Below, one piece after another: positions 1 to 11,887 of a DNA stretch of 64,000 nt. The notes beneath the pieces were generated by a model. That model worked only from the letters and a program-made list of their open reading frames with translations, was not told the DNA's origin and made no database searches. The translations under genes and the position numbers were made by a program. Position 1 is the first letter of the stretch; every line of letters starts with the position of its first letter. This DNA comes from Cranoglanis bouderius (lineage: Eukaryota > Chordata > Actinopteri > Siluriformes > Cranoglanididae): NCBI GenBank assembly GCA_023630585.1, contig CM042540.1, positions 13,808,574-13,872,573 on the forward strand, given 5' to 3'.

Positions 1-344
1 CACGTCTGTGTGTGGTGGCTCTTGATGCCTTGACCCCAGCCTCAGTCCATTCCTTGTGAAGTTCACTCAAATTCTTGAATCGATTTTGCTTGACAATCCT
101 CATAAGGCTGCGGTTCTCTCGGTTGGTTGTGCATCTTTTTCTTCCACACTTTTTCCTTCCACTCAACTTTCTTTCTGTTAACATGCTTGGATACAACACT
201 CTGTGAACAGCCAGCTTCTTTGGCAATGAATGTTTGTGGCTTACCCTCCTTGTGAAGGGTGTCAATGATTGTCTTCTGGACAACTGTCAGATCAGCAGTC
301 TTCCCCATGATTGTGTAGCCTAGTGAACCAAACTGAGAGACCAT
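1..344 (-). pseudogene. Tc1-like transposase N-terminal fragment
   Basis: Reading leftwards from the ATG at 308-310, the protein begins MGKTADLTVVQKTIIDTLH and continues into a helix-turn-helix segment (IAKEAGCSQSVVSKHV), the paired-like DNA-binding domain of Tc1 transposases. A start 12 codons further upstream (342-344) is also in frame. The frame ends in a stop near 63. The neighbouring frame then reads NRFKNLSELHKEWT, the expected continuation, so one indel near 70-100 has shifted the frame. The catalytic DDE domain would lie beyond the left edge. It is a dead relic and not a host gene. Confidence 0.85.
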
Positions 345-539
345 TTTAAAGGCTCAGGAAACCTTTGCAGGTGTTTTGATTTGATTAGCTGATTGGCATG
401 TCACCATACTGGCATGTCACCACATACACTTCAGTCTGTGTGCATTGAATTTATTTAATACACGAGTTTCACAATTTGAGTTGAATTACTGAAATAAATG
501 AACTTTTCCATGACATTCTAATTTATTGAGATGCACCTG
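1..539 (-). mobile_element. Tc1/mariner element, 5' part, truncated by window edge
   Basis: The terminus at 520-539 reads inward as CAGGTGCATCTCAATAAATT and is followed on the outside by a TA dinucleotide (540-541), the Tc1/mariner target site. Inside it on the minus strand lies the start of a transposase (see the overlapping pseudogene). The leader between terminus and transposase looks shortened, because a CATGTCACCA motif occurs twice at 398-424, suggesting a small internal rearrangement. The other end lies outside the window. From memory this is one of the most widespread Tc1 families of fishes. Confidence 0.85.
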
Positions 540-541
540 TA

Positions 542-1473
542 TATTGTGTATACATTCAGTTAATACCGAAAATTGCACACATCAGTATTCAGACCTCAGA
601 CATAACTACAGACTTGAACGCTACTCAAAACTTTGCGCGAGAGCTCGTGCCACCATCAAAGGCAGACTGCAAACAGCTGGAGTAGTGTACAATAGCTAAT
701 AACCGTTGCTATTTTGTATTATTTTATAATGTGCCTGTATGTCCATGTGTCCATTAGTGTGTGGAAAATATCTGGCATACATGCACACACAACATACATA
801 ATTCACAGATGTTTAAGAAGCATCAAGAGATGCATATAACTTATAAACATATAACTTAATATAATAAAATTAAATGATGGAATGATTCACTGATTCAAAC
901 ACTGAATGGAAGAGAGGATTCACTGACTCAAGGGGCGTAGATCAAATTCAGCATTCATGCAGTGGTACACACGACTTACACAATTCACAGATGTTATAAA
1001 CATGTATAGAAGGGTAGTGCTTTAGCGCCATATTTGCAATGGTGAAGTCCGTGAGCACCCGCTAACAAAACGAATTACTCACTACATCACAGTGACTGAT
1101 ACTGATTCATCCACCTTAGTGATTTATTCACAAAAGATCCAGTGTATCGTATTGATTTGTTCAATACAGGGTTCTTGATTTGATCTGTAAAAAAAACAAA
1201 AAACAAACAAAAAAAAAAAAAAACACGAACTTCCTCTTTATCTTGAATCAGGAGAGGCTACAGGGTTTAAAAAAAAAAAACACTAATTTCCTAAGCACGC
1301 TGATTTCACAAGTAAATACACTAGCATGCTAGCATAGTGCAAGAAAAACATCAAACAGAAAACAGAAAAAACAGAAAGCAATCAGAAACTGGATGATTCC
1401 CTCATGTCTTTAAGGTCTGTTGTTTGGAAGCACTTTAGCATAACATTTTAACATAAGTTAAAATGTTGATGTA
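542..1473. other. AT-rich non-coding DNA, probable cadm2 intron 1
   Basis: No ORF, RNA gene or terminal repeat is recognisable. Short poly-A runs occur at about 1186-1222 and 1270-1280. The placement in cadm2 intron 1 is inferred from the exon at 22.9 kb. Confidence 0.5.
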
Positions 1474-1920
1474 TACAGTAAAGTACTCTAATATCTTACA
1501 TAGTATAAAATATCACATGGCCCAGTACATTTCCCCAATGCAGGATACAACTGAGCTGAAGGGTCTTGCTCTAGGACCCAACCATGGCAGTTTGGTGTCT
1601 TTTTTTTATTTGACCACATGACCTTCTGATCTGTAACTCAAAGCCTTAACCACTGAGCCACAACAACTAGCTCTATTAATACCCACTGATTCAACCACTT
1701 CTACCGCTGAACTAACTCCACTAAAAGATTGCATTGAATCAGTGGATGTCAGTTGTGATGCTTGTGGTGGCTCAGTGGTTAAGGCTTTGAGTTACAATTC
1801 AGAAGGTCACATGTTTAAATCCCTGCATTGCTCAGGTTTATCCTGCATCAGCCAAATAGGCTACTATACTGCATTATTTGTTATTTTACACCATGTAAGA
1901 AATGATAGTACTTTACTATA
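1474..1920. repeat. Foldback element built of two opposed SINE-like arms
   Basis: The left arm starts TACAGTAAAGTACT and the right arm, read on the opposite strand, starts TATAGTAAAGTACT. Both continue with a CTTACATAGTATAAAATA-like segment. Deeper in, the left arm (minus strand, about 1612-1667) and the right arm (plus strand, about 1759-1815) both read GGCTCAGTGGTTAAGGCTTTG, a tRNA-derived SINE head with a box-B-like GTTTAAATCCC in the right arm. The loop between them is about 90 bp. The whole is an imperfect palindrome of about 447 bp. Confidence 0.7.
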
Positions 1921-3855
1921 AATATGTTTTATAGCTGTTTACTGTAAAATTGACAGTACTTCTCTGCCACCCCAGTATGCCAGTAAATTATTGTAAAATC
2001 TACAGTATTTTTTTTGTTTTGTTTTGTGCAGTGCAGTGAGCTGTGGACCAAAATATTAGTGTGCCAAATCCAGAATAAATATGGACAATACACTGGCACT
2101 AATAAAGCATAAACAGATGGCTAAAACAGTACATTCACATGCACACACATTTGTATATTTAAGAAAGATTTTTTTGTTGTTGTTGATAAATCTGTGCTTT
2201 GTTTGCAATTGTTTGATATTCATGAGAGCAGAGTATTTTTGTAGATTTTTTTTAACAAAAGATCAAAAGTTTAAACAATAAAGACAATTTTTCACAGCCT
2301 TCTTTGCTCAAATTTTCCAAGGGTGCCAATATTAGTGGAGGGCGCTGTACGTGCTTACTAGGTGGCAGAAAAACTCTGCAACTTATAGTCTGGAAAATGC
2401 AGTAATTGGAATTGTACTCTCATCATTTTTTTTACTATATGCTATTTTCCACTATTGCACACTATTGCAACAATTTACCAACTAACCCCCAACCACCCCT
2501 CCACCAAAATAAAAAGCTTAAATTTCTTTCAAATATATTTATATTACTTGAACTAATTCAAGTACAAAAAAAATCCATAATTTTGTTGATGTAAATGTAA
2601 TAATTCATGCAGCAGAGGGCTAATAAGCTGTAGTAATATTTTATAATCAATGCAAAATTTTACTAAGAGCCTATGTACAGTGGTTCTAGGGACTCTACAT
2701 TCTGCACTCTACATTAACTAGAGCTTGTTTATGCATATACTGGAACATCCAATTGCAAAAGTATACAATATAACTGTAAATTATACATCGCCATTACTGT
2801 AGTATACATTTGGCCAATTTTCCTCACACTATGGTGGTATTTTCTATGTAATGTATGAGGCTGATCTGTCACATACATGTGCCTTTTCTCTCTCTACTTC
2901 CCGGAGAAGTGTGTGTGTGTGTGTGTGTGTGTGCACGTGTGGTGGTCTCTAACTGATGAAATTAAAGAAAAATGTCACAAATTGAAAACTAATTAATAAG
3001 ATAGAGCTCAGGGAACACTTGCAACAGGAAAGACTGATTGTTCCATTAGCACTCAAAAATGATCGTTTAACCTTGTGGCTGAATTTTGCCCCCCTGTAAC
3101 TCACTTTGGCTGCTAATAAGTCAAAGCTGATGTGAGCTGGTATAGATCAATAAAGCATTACATGGCCCTATAGTTATTTCCAGGTAAAAGCCTTCAGGTT
3201 GAGAATTACATACAGATTAAAAGAAACAGTACACCTGGTCATCCTTGGTTTAGTCTGGAAATTACTTCAGTTTGTCCAAGGAAACATTTTATAATGCACG
3301 TTGTTTCTACAGACATAAAATATAGACAAGAACTTTTATTCATATCACCAGAGGGTTCAGAATGTTAATAACTCATGAAATAGCATAGTCTATTGTTTAC
3401 CACTGGCTGCACCCATATCTCTAGATGTCAGTTCTATTCATTTGTACCCATATGAACATAAAATATGGAACAAATCCCCAACCTTGGGGTTAACAGTAAA
3501 CAAAACATGAGACAGGCTATACGATATAAGTTATGTTTTGTCACAAATTTGTTGTCCCAATCCTTTGGGTTCCAGAGATACATCTTGGGGTTCTCATTCA
3601 TTTTAGTGAAAAAATGATAAATGTTAGCATATTACTGTGCAAAAATCTGTACTGTGCAAAAATCTAGTATTCTCCTTTCTACTGAGTAAAATGCTGACAT
3701 AATCTGAGTGAGACACTAGGTCATAGTATAGACTCTTTTACATCATCTAGTAAATGATTTTGGCTTAATAAGGTTTATAAAAAGCAGTCTGTCAGTTTAA
3801 GGAAATTTCTTAAAGTTTGCTATTATATTTGGCCAGTGTGGTGGATAAACAACAT
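1921..3855. other. AT-rich non-coding DNA with a short TG microsatellite
   Basis: No gene is visible. A (TG)n tract of about 25 bp lies at 2909-2933. Small ORFs near 2081 and 2406 show no domain and have low-complexity AT-rich composition. Confidence 0.5.
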
Positions 3856-3997
3856 GTGTGGTGGGCGTTCTGGCGCACTATGGCTGCCGTCGCATCATCC
3901 AGGTGGATGCTACACACTGGTGGTGGTTGAGGAGATTTCCACCCATACTATGTAAAGAGCTTTGAGTGTCTAGAAAAGCACTATATAAATGTAACAA

Positions 3998-4046
<49 letters not shown>
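3856..4046 (+). repeat. SINE/LINE 3' end with (ATT)n tail
   Basis: The segment GTCGCATCATCCAGGTGGAT followed by AAGAGCTTTGAGTGTCTAGA and AGCACTATATAAATGTAAC is, from memory, a common fish retroposon 3' end. It runs directly into 16 ATT units at 3998-4046, the expected tail of such an element. The 5' part is missing. Confidence 0.6.
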
Positions 4047-4048
<2 letters not shown>

Positions 4049-5610
4049 CAGATTCATTTCTAATAAAACCTGCACTTGTGAAAGTTATAGTATACTTTAG
4101 TAGCACAAACATACAAGAGCACTGTATGGATTTAGTTAATCATTTTTAACTTAACTTTTAACAAAATACAGTTTATACAATTGGTTTTAATCCAATTAGT
4201 AGCATATTTAAATTTTTATTTTAGGACCTTTGCCCTGGAGAGAATAACAGCACCAAAGGTATATTTTTGTTGCTGTTGTTTTTGTTAGAACAAAAACAAA
4301 TTGTTTCTCCTATTTGAATGTAAAAAAAATAATAAATAAATGTTTTTAAAAAAATGAATGAATGAATGTGTGTAATGTTTATTTTATAAAATCAGTTATA
4401 TTCATTTTTAAAAGGCCAATCATTTTAAAAATCACATAAAAACCTAATAAACAATTCATTTACCAATGTGAACTTAATATTTAGACCTGAAGAGACCTTA
4501 ATATTTAGTATATTCAGAAGTAATATATAGAAATGTATTATTATAATAATAATTATTAGTAGTAGTAGTAGAAGTAGTAGTAGTAGTAAATCTAAAAGTA
4601 CACCAATAGGCACCTAGTGTACTTCTCTTCAAGTATACTTAGACAGTAAAGTGTAAAGGTACTTGCCACTTATTGTACTTCTTTAGTACACTTGAAGTAA
4701 GCTTGTAGAATATCTATAAGGGATATTAATCTATTAGAGTGGACCATGTTATAAATAACTGAATCAAATCATTTTTATTTGATTTTTAAAATTACATTAT
4801 ATAATAAATTATAAGGTAAAGATATATTAATAACATGAATCAATTAATTAAATGTAATATTGTTAGCAGTATATGCTCATTTATTTTCATATTTTTAATT
4901 TTAAATATAAGTTAGATTAAAACCATAGGAAAATGTTGGATTTAATAGTGAACCACCTCAGCCACATCTTCCAAAATTGCTGTAAGTGAATTTCAGGAAG
5001 ACAGTCACGTACGACATAAATGTTCTGCAGTACGAACAACATGTTCTGAACAATTTGAAGTTACAATTACTTTTCCCTTTATATTGAAACAAGAAAAAAC
5101 TAACATGGTAATGGCATGTTCCTTTCATTCTAAAAAAGTAAAATGACACGTATCCCTGCAAATGCCAAAGTTCCCAACTATACTTCACTGTCCTTAAACT
5201 GTCATCCCCACATTACCTTGGCTTCAGCTTAGAGTTAGTATAAGATGGCATCTGTGAAGCTGTCTTCTACAACAAAGAGAAATGAACTATCTGGACTTTC
5301 TTCCAGTCTGCTGATCACAGAAAATTTTCAATTATTAGAGAACAAAGGCAGATTTAAGGAGTTTGGCAGCCGAAATGAACGGTTCCGTCAGAAAGTCGCT
5401 TATTCAGGCTCTATTTGAAGCAGTTTAACTTGTGCCCTTGAGACACATTGATGGGAAGCTGAGACATTAGATTGATGGTTTAAAAAAAATGTGAAATTAA
5501 AAAAGTGGAAAGGACCAGGAAAAATGGACAGGAGCACTGAGGCCAATATAAGATATTAGTAGAATGATTACCTATGTGAAAAACAAAAGCTTCTGATGTA
5601 ATATGGTCCA
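4047..5610. other. AT-rich non-coding DNA
   Basis: No gene is visible. A short (TAG)n tract lies at about 4556-4588. The rest is apparently unique sequence. Confidence 0.5.
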
Positions 5611-5821
5611 GGATGGCATGGTGGTGCAGTAGGCAGTGGCTTGTGTGTACATTTAGATCTCGAGCTCAGGTTACTGTCTGGGTGGAGATTCAGATGTTCT
5701 CACTGTCTCCGTGTGGGTTTCCGCCACATTCTCTGGTTTCCTCCCACCTCCCAGTAACTTGACACTTAGTGGATTGGCTACTCTCAATTGTCACTAGGTA
5801 CAATATAGTGTGTGTGTGTGT

Positions 5822-5863
<42 letters not shown>

Positions 5864-5960
5864 TGCCCTACAATGGACTGTTGTTCCATCCAATGTGTAT
5901 TATCCAGTAATAGGCTCCAGATCCACCATAAGGTGCTTACTGAAAATGAATGAATGAATA
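5611..5960 (+). repeat. tRNA-derived SINE with internal TG expansion
   Basis: It begins GGATGGCATGGTGGTGCAGT, continues with CAGGTTACTGTCTGGGTGGA and a GGTTTCCTCCCACCTCCCAG segment, and ends with AATAGGCTCCAGATCCACCA then a GAATGAATGAATA tail. These are the successive blocks of the fish SINE that recurs at 18.0, 37.5, 48.5, 55.3 and 60-61.9 kb. A (TG)n tract at 5809-5861, broken by two C substitutions, has expanded inside it. Confidence 0.8.
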
Positions 5961-6831
5961 TAATACGTTCCTATAAAATAGATTATGTAGCCTTTGAAAT
6001 AAGCAAGAACAGATCCTTAAGTTTCTGACATTTAGTTGAACTTTTATTTCCCTGTCTGGTCTCTTTCTTCTCTACATGCATCTCTCGCCCTCTGGGCTCG
6101 CCTCCATCTGTGAGTGCGGACACATTGACACTTCCCTGAACTTCCGACAGAGAAAGTCAAACTGTTAATCCCTAAATCTGATGCTTCAGCATCGCAGACA
6201 CAGTGCAATCCTGCAGAGAACCTTTGATTTCCCACACTTCTTGCTTTCCTCCATCTCTCAGTTTCTCAGGCTTCAATATGCAAGCCCTCTGAGGAAGGTG
6301 CTAACTGCCAAATCTGCTCCTCTATCCTCTACTACAACACATCCATGCTTCAGAATTGCTGTCTTCAGTGAACTTTAACCACAGCAGCACACACTTACAG
6401 TGCACATGCTAGTTCATGGCTGTGATACTTGACTCTTTTCCATCAACAGACCACTGCTGTTCATCCGTTTCCATGGTTTCTGGTCCATCCTGACCAGCTA
6501 AGTTAATTAGAGTTAAGAATCTATTTTCTAGTTGTTTTTCATGGTGAAAAAGCAGGCCGTGGTTACACTTAAACACCTTAACACAGTTGGAATGCATGGA
6601 TAGGGTGTGGGAAAGTGTTTGTGTATGGGGTGAAATATCTCCAAATGGAAACATGTTTTCTGTTAGTCACAATAATTTGGAAAAGCGAGAGTTACAGGAT
6701 TACTTAGCCTACTATATTACTATATAAAGGTACATGTATGACTACTATATTGTACTGTATATGGTGTTCAGCTACACCAGTGTAATGGATATTGCATAAT
6801 AGCCTTATCACAATTATTTGAGCTCAGAACA
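5961..6831. other. Unique non-coding DNA
   Basis: Composition at 6030-6480 is less AT-rich than the surroundings, but no exon with convincing splice sites or homology was found. Confidence 0.4.
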
Positions 6832-6971
6832 GAAGGTTGTGAGTTTGAATCCCAGTATTGCAAAATACTGGAGGCCCTGCAGCAAGGAAGGACCTTAACC
6901 CACAATAGCTCTGTTCAAATTGAAATTGATTTGGGGGGGCATCTGCCAAAATGAATAACATAAATGTAATC
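6832..6971 (+). repeat. Degraded SINE fragment
   Basis: It contains GGTTGTGAGTTTGAATCCCA, a box-B-like tRNA remnant, then AAGGACCTTAACC and GCATCTGCCAAAATGAATAA with an ATAAATGTAAT end. These blocks parallel the better-preserved copy at 28.9-29.1 kb. Confidence 0.6.
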
Positions 6972-7595
6972 ATGATTAACGGTTACATTCCACAAACATA
7001 CTGTATGTCTTCATACAAATGTATGTCGCTAGTCAGGCAGAATGTGAACCAGGTTCATTGATATAATAAAACTGCTGAAGTTTCATATGCACAACTCTGA
7101 TCCAGTATTTAAACAGAGCTTTTAAAAAAAGTTTTTATTCACATTTACTTTATTAACATAATACACACCCATGTCTATACTCCTCACTGCCTTTAGTCAT
7201 AGTTTTCACGCAGAAATCTCATTTCCTCCCTCGACTTTGCATGTGGCCATATTCAAGTAGTTATTCTTTGTAAGTAATTATTTGCATGGACAGTTTATCA
7301 AATTGTACACCCAAATTAGCACTCATTATTTTGGATGTTAGTAAATCAGGGCCTCCAAATTGGGATGTTAATTGGCACAATATTTTCACCTGCAAACTGC
7401 AATAGACGCAATATAGGTACTGTTATTCCTGTGCTTTAGCGATGTCCATGCACTATAGCTTTAGTGAATTACATAGTCAAACTCTCTGACCTTATAACAC
7501 TGACAGTCCAGGTTTAACTGAAAACTATTCTAATATATAGTAGCAGGTGTTAAGGGCAGTCTTACCTGCTTTTTAAAACCTAGTTTGAAAGCATG

Positions 7596-8220
7596 TGCTA
7601 TGTCCCAATTTGCCTACTATCCATCCTAAATAGTATCCAAGATTAGAAATAGTGTGTCCCAAATCACAGTATGTTGAAATGAGTATCCCAAAGGTACCCG
7701 GATGGTCTACTATTTCTGATTGATTTTCGAAGTGTGGATCCGTGGACACTTTTTCAGCTAATGTTGCCCACAGCTCCTTGTGCGAGGGGGGGAGGCGGAG
7801 TTTTGTGATGGTTTGCTTTGCCAGATGCAACCTGCAAATATGGTGGATGAGTGTAACTTCGGTGATGCATCTTCAGTATTTCAGTGTAAGAACTTAAATG
7901 TTAAGCATCAACCAAAGTTTTCATTGTCATTTAAGATTAATGGTCGGATGTGTAAAAAGAGTAGTATAAATTATATAAGGAATAATGAATGAAGAAAAGC
8001 TGATATGCAAGGAGGAGTTTGTTTACAGTGACAGTGTGCATTACTAGGCAATAAGGTTCTCTTCCTGACATGTTCCTGAAGGTTCTCTTACATGACGTCT
8101 TAGTATGTCCCAGTACTTGCATACTATTTTGGTACACACTCAAAAGTATGTACTTTTTTCTTCACAAAAAGAGTACATACTTTTAGTGCATAGTATAAGT
8201 AGGCGAATTGAGATGCAGCA
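7596..8220. mobile_element. Non-autonomous DNA transposon with ~22-bp TIRs
   Basis: The left end reads TGCTATGTCCCAATTTGCCTAC. The right end, read on the minus strand from 8220, is TGCTGCATCTCAATTCGCCTAC. The interior of about 580 bp has no transposase. Motifs of the type AGTATGTACTTTT occur near the right end. Superfamily is not assigned because I cannot see a clean target duplication. Confidence 0.65.
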
Positions 8221-9779
8221 GTGGTTTGATCCACACATCCATTTTTTAATGTGCAACCCAATCCTATATTGAACAACTTCTTTACAAATACAAACCATCT
8301 ACAAACCCCACTAATTATCTTTTAGTATTATCCACAAATTATCCCACAGTGCACTGTAACTCATATTTATTTCCATATGAGAACATAAGGACAAGCACAA
8401 TTTCAAAACAAAAGCTGAACAATTTCCGAAATAATTAATAATAAATACTCTCTTAGGGAAGAAAAAAACCCATCAAGCATGCTTAATTGTTCTTTGTTTT
8501 GTCACTCTGAGGGGAACTACAAAAGCCGTGTAAAAACGCATTAACCATTCGAGAACCATATGGAAGTGGAACCCTTGCTGTAGCTTAATGCTTTAGCTAT
8601 ATTAGCATACTTATCGCTGTCAGTGTCATTCACTTGTCTTCTCCAAAAATCAAGTTTAAGGTAAAACCAGCAAAAACAACCAAAGCATGTACATCCAATA
8701 TGCAATACAACTGCCAGACAGAGATGTTTTAATCCTACAAACGTGATGTTTTAGCTAAATGTTCTTTGTTAGATGGCTAAATTACATTATTCCATTAGCA
8801 AACAGAACGTTCTGAAATAGTGTTATTCCACAAGACCTACCACTTTAGACTGATCTGATTACGTGATGTTAAGTTATTTTTGTGTTATTTCAAATACAAA
8901 TTGAATACGCACATACAAACATTTTATTTTAAAAAAATGTAAACGCTCTTGTTGCTATCACACAAAATATACACAGAGTAAAAGGTGTTCAATTGCATAT
9001 TATTGATGACCTATTATTACTGAGTCAAGTTGCGATCATGGACAGATCACACACTCTCTAATTACTTCCCAGTACTTCCATATTAGTTTGAATTAGGCCT
9101 GTGTTCAAAAGGAAGTGCACTTTGTATTTGTCTTGTCTTTCAATCAAACACATATGTTTTTCCTTCCTGAAAATAACTACAGTAAAACAGGACTCTATTG
9201 TGACAGAAACCGTCAGTATTAATTAAAGAAACAGTATAAATAGACAGAAATAGAAAGAGCTGCTGTATGTCGCTGACTCATTCTCTTGAGTAAAACTGGG
9301 AGCTGCTTCTTTTTTTTTTTTTGCTACATTACATGACTTTCTGGGTTATATAACTTCCACAAAATGCTTTTTAGCTCCAGAAATAAATTATAAAATAGTA
9401 TAAGGTAATAAAGTGTGAAATGTCTTCAACATCAAACGCTTGTCTCTTTTTTTTTTTTTTTTTTTAGCAACGACTACAGCTAGTTCCTGTGGGAGATTTG
9501 TAATCTATACTCTTAATACATTGCAAATATTTCTTCAGAACATTCACAATTCTTCATCTGTCATTTTCTCAGCTATGCTATGGTATTGTTCTCAGTCTCG
9601 CTTTCCCTCCCTCTCTGCCAATCTGTGGCTCACATATTCCCACTGATTTTTTTTTTTTTTTTTTTTTTTTTACGTGTGAAGCGTTGCTAGCATTTTGGGT
9701 ATAAAATACAGCTCAAAACATTCAAATGATTCAAATTAACAGTGATAGTAACAGAACTATAAGCGGATGAACACAGAAA
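8221..9779. other. AT-rich non-coding DNA with three poly-T runs
   Basis: Poly-T runs lie at about 9310-9322, 9447-9465 and 9648-9671. No gene is visible. Confidence 0.5.
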
Positions 9780-10160
9780 AGCTGAATCTCTCTCTTTCTC
9801 CCTCTCTCGCTGTCTGTCTCTCAGCTTAGTGGCTCTGAGGGCATTTTTTTCCCTAGCACATCTTGCTCCCTTGCTCAGGGCTTTGCCATCCTCACAATCA
9901 GTATGCAGCTTCCGTGCGCAGTGCTGATCCGTCTTTACGAGGACATGGAGTTGCTGTGCTTTTATCCCCAGCCTCCACCCGCCCCCGGCTCCTTCACTGA
10001 CACCTTCACTTGCAAATCCGCCAGCAATCTATCTCTCCTCCCAGGCCTCTCTCGCACCCGTGGGAACCTTTACAAAGATCAAATCAATACCAGGATATAA
10101 ACATGCATCAACTGAAGTTTGTGTTTCTCACTCTCCATGTCTTGGTGTGGAAAGTTAGGC
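9780..10160 (-). promoter_or_regulatory. Candidate intronic promoter or alternative 5' exon
   Basis: This block is GC-richer than its flanks and looks unique. Read on the minus strand (the cadm2 direction) it has a GC-box-like CCGGGGGCGGGTG (9977-9989) followed about 10-15 nt downstream by a TATA-like GGATAAAAG (9959-9967). No confident coding exon follows. The plus-strand ORF at 9903-10100 has no recognised domain. Confidence 0.25.
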
Positions 10161-10599
10161 TCCCGAACATAATGTTGCAGTTCACTGCACTTGAACGGAC
10201 ATGTGAAAGTTAAAACTACAGTCAGCCATGACCTGGACATTGAACAAATGACAGAAATTAGTTTTTTAATTATGAAATAATACAGTTTGTCTGATAATCA
10301 AAAATTGGTAGGATTGTGCATAAGGATCACAAATTCACAATGATATATTAATGTGGATGCCAAATCAGTTGTATAATCAATCACAGAGGAAATCAACACT
10401 AAGAATCTGAATTTTTATTGCTTACTGGCTTCGGTGTATTATATTATTGTTTTTATATATTTTTGGTCAAAGTATTATTTTGTTATCAAGAATGATAAAA
10501 TCCTAATTCTGATAGGACAAACCTATATTGAAGCATCACCAGGAAAGAGTTAAAGCACTGAGACTCTTCCTGTAATGTATAACAAGGTTAGAGAGCCAT

Positions 10600-10770
10600 A
10601 GTTCTCATAGTGGGGTCAGGGTTTCCTCAGGGGTCTGTGAAGTATCTGTGACTTTCTGTTATTTTCTAATTTTATTACAGTTGTGGAAACCACAACCCAA
10701 CATTACCAAAGTTATTATGACTATATATAATGTCAACTGGAGCCTATTGACAATTTGAACTTCAGTTCAG
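10600..10770. repeat. Interspersed repeat fragment, related to 62.2 kb
   Basis: GGGGTCTGTGAAG and GTGGAAACCACAACCCAACA here match GAGGTCTGTGAAG and GTGGAAATCACAACCCACTA at 62,237-62,312. The family is probably a decayed hAT-type DNA transposon, but this is inferred only from the resemblance. Confidence 0.5.
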
Positions 10771-10899
10771 AAAGAAAGAAGAACTTGATGCAGTGGAGGG
10801 ATCACTCTGCCAACAACAAATCGTGTCCTTCTTGTTGCTAATTTGTTTGCCAGAGCTACCCTTAAAATATAGTTCAAACATGAAGGAAGCTATTGAAGG

Positions 10900-11249
10900 A
10901 AATTTCAGACATTTGACCTTGCTCTGACCTTGATCCTGTATGGATCAATTCCAAAATCTAATCAGTTCATCTGCTGGATTCAATGATAATTCCATATTCC
11001 ATACAAACATTCAACCCCTGATTCTTTAGATATCGCACACCCACAACGAGGGTCTTGGGCAGACGGACACACAGACATACTGATGGATGGATGGACAGAT
11101 GGACTGATCTCAAAAATTGTAGATAGCAATGAAAATGGGTCCTGAGTCCCTGACCACTCATTCTTGAGATATCGCAATAAAGAGAATCTTGGACAGATGG
11201 ATGGACAGCCAGAAAACTTAACGCCACTCATTGGAGGAGGCATAAAAAA

Positions 11250-11250
<1 letters not shown>
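10900..11250 (+). repeat. Unclassified interspersed repeat with internal duplication
   Basis: Two subunits follow one another: GATTCTTTAGATATCGCA with GGGTCTTGGGCAGACGGA (11,020-11,065), then CATTCTTGAGATATCGCA with GAATCTTGGACAGATGGA (11,158-11,202). Each is followed by GATGGATGGACAG-like simple sequence. I recognise it as a common fish repeat but cannot name the family. Confidence 0.5.

Positions 11251-11286
<36 letters not shown>
11249..11286. repeat. (TA)n microsatellite
   Basis: A short TG stretch is followed by about 16 TA units. The Tc1 terminus at 11,287 directly abuts it, so the element probably inserted into this TA-rich target. Confidence 0.9.
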
Positions 11287-11289
<3 letters not shown>

Positions 11290-11880
11290 TGCCTGCCACT
11301 AATATTGACACCCTTAGTAAAGATGAGCAATGAGGGCTGTGAAAAAATTGTCTTTATTGTTTAATCTTTTGATATTTTGTTCAAACAATTCACAAAAACA
11401 TTCTGCTCTCATGGATATCAAACAATTGCAAGCACAACACAGGTTTATCCAAAAAAAAACTTTGTTAAATATATGTGTGCCACAATTATTGGCACCCCTA
11501 TGAATTCATATGAGAAAAATATATTTGAAGTATATTCCCATTCCCATTTTTTTAGTACACCTGGTGACTAGGAACAGGAAATTGTTCAACCATGACTTTC
11601 TGTTTCACAGGGGTATAAATTTGAGGTAACACATAGGCCAAATTCCCTTATTCATTCATAACAATGGGTAAAACCAAGGAATATAGCTGTGATGTGTGGC
11701 AAAAGGTTGTTTCACTTCACAAAATGGGACATGGCTATAAGAAAATAGCACAAGCATTGAAAATGCCCATTTCCACCATCAGGGCAATAATTAAGAAGTT
11801 CCAGTCAACTGGAAATGTTATGAATCAACCTGGAAGATGACGTGTGTCTATATAGTCTCAACGCACTGTGAAGAGGATGG
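11287..11880 (+). mobile_element. Tc1-like element, left end and N-terminal half
   Basis: The terminus is CAGTGCCTGCCACTAATATT followed by GACACCCTT. A second, similar motif, TGTGCCACAATTATTGGCAC, occurs at 11,477-11,496. This outer plus inner pair is the IR/DR arrangement of Tc1 transposons. A transposase start follows at 11,664. After about 11,880 the plus-strand transposase is no longer recognisable and opposite-strand transposase sequence begins. Confidence 0.85.
11664..11840 (+). pseudogene. Tc1 transposase N-terminal fragment
   Basis: The frame starts MGKTKEYSCDVWQKVVSLHK and includes a helix-turn-helix (YKKIAQALKMPISTIRAIIK), ending after 58 codons at a TGA that follows NQPGR. In Tc1 proteins this GR-rich site continues with more basic residues, so the TGA is probably a decayed arginine codon. 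Downstream plus-strand sequence to about 11,870 (RTVKRMVQVAKK in another frame) fits the second DNA-binding subdomain. The DDE catalytic region is absent in this orientation. Confidence 0.8.
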
Positions 11881-11887
11881 TTCAAGT

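Noticed and set aside
1762..1840. Functional tRNA gene
   Set aside because: The tRNA-like segment lacks a foldable cloverleaf and belongs to a SINE; the same holds for 28.94 and 61.85 kb.
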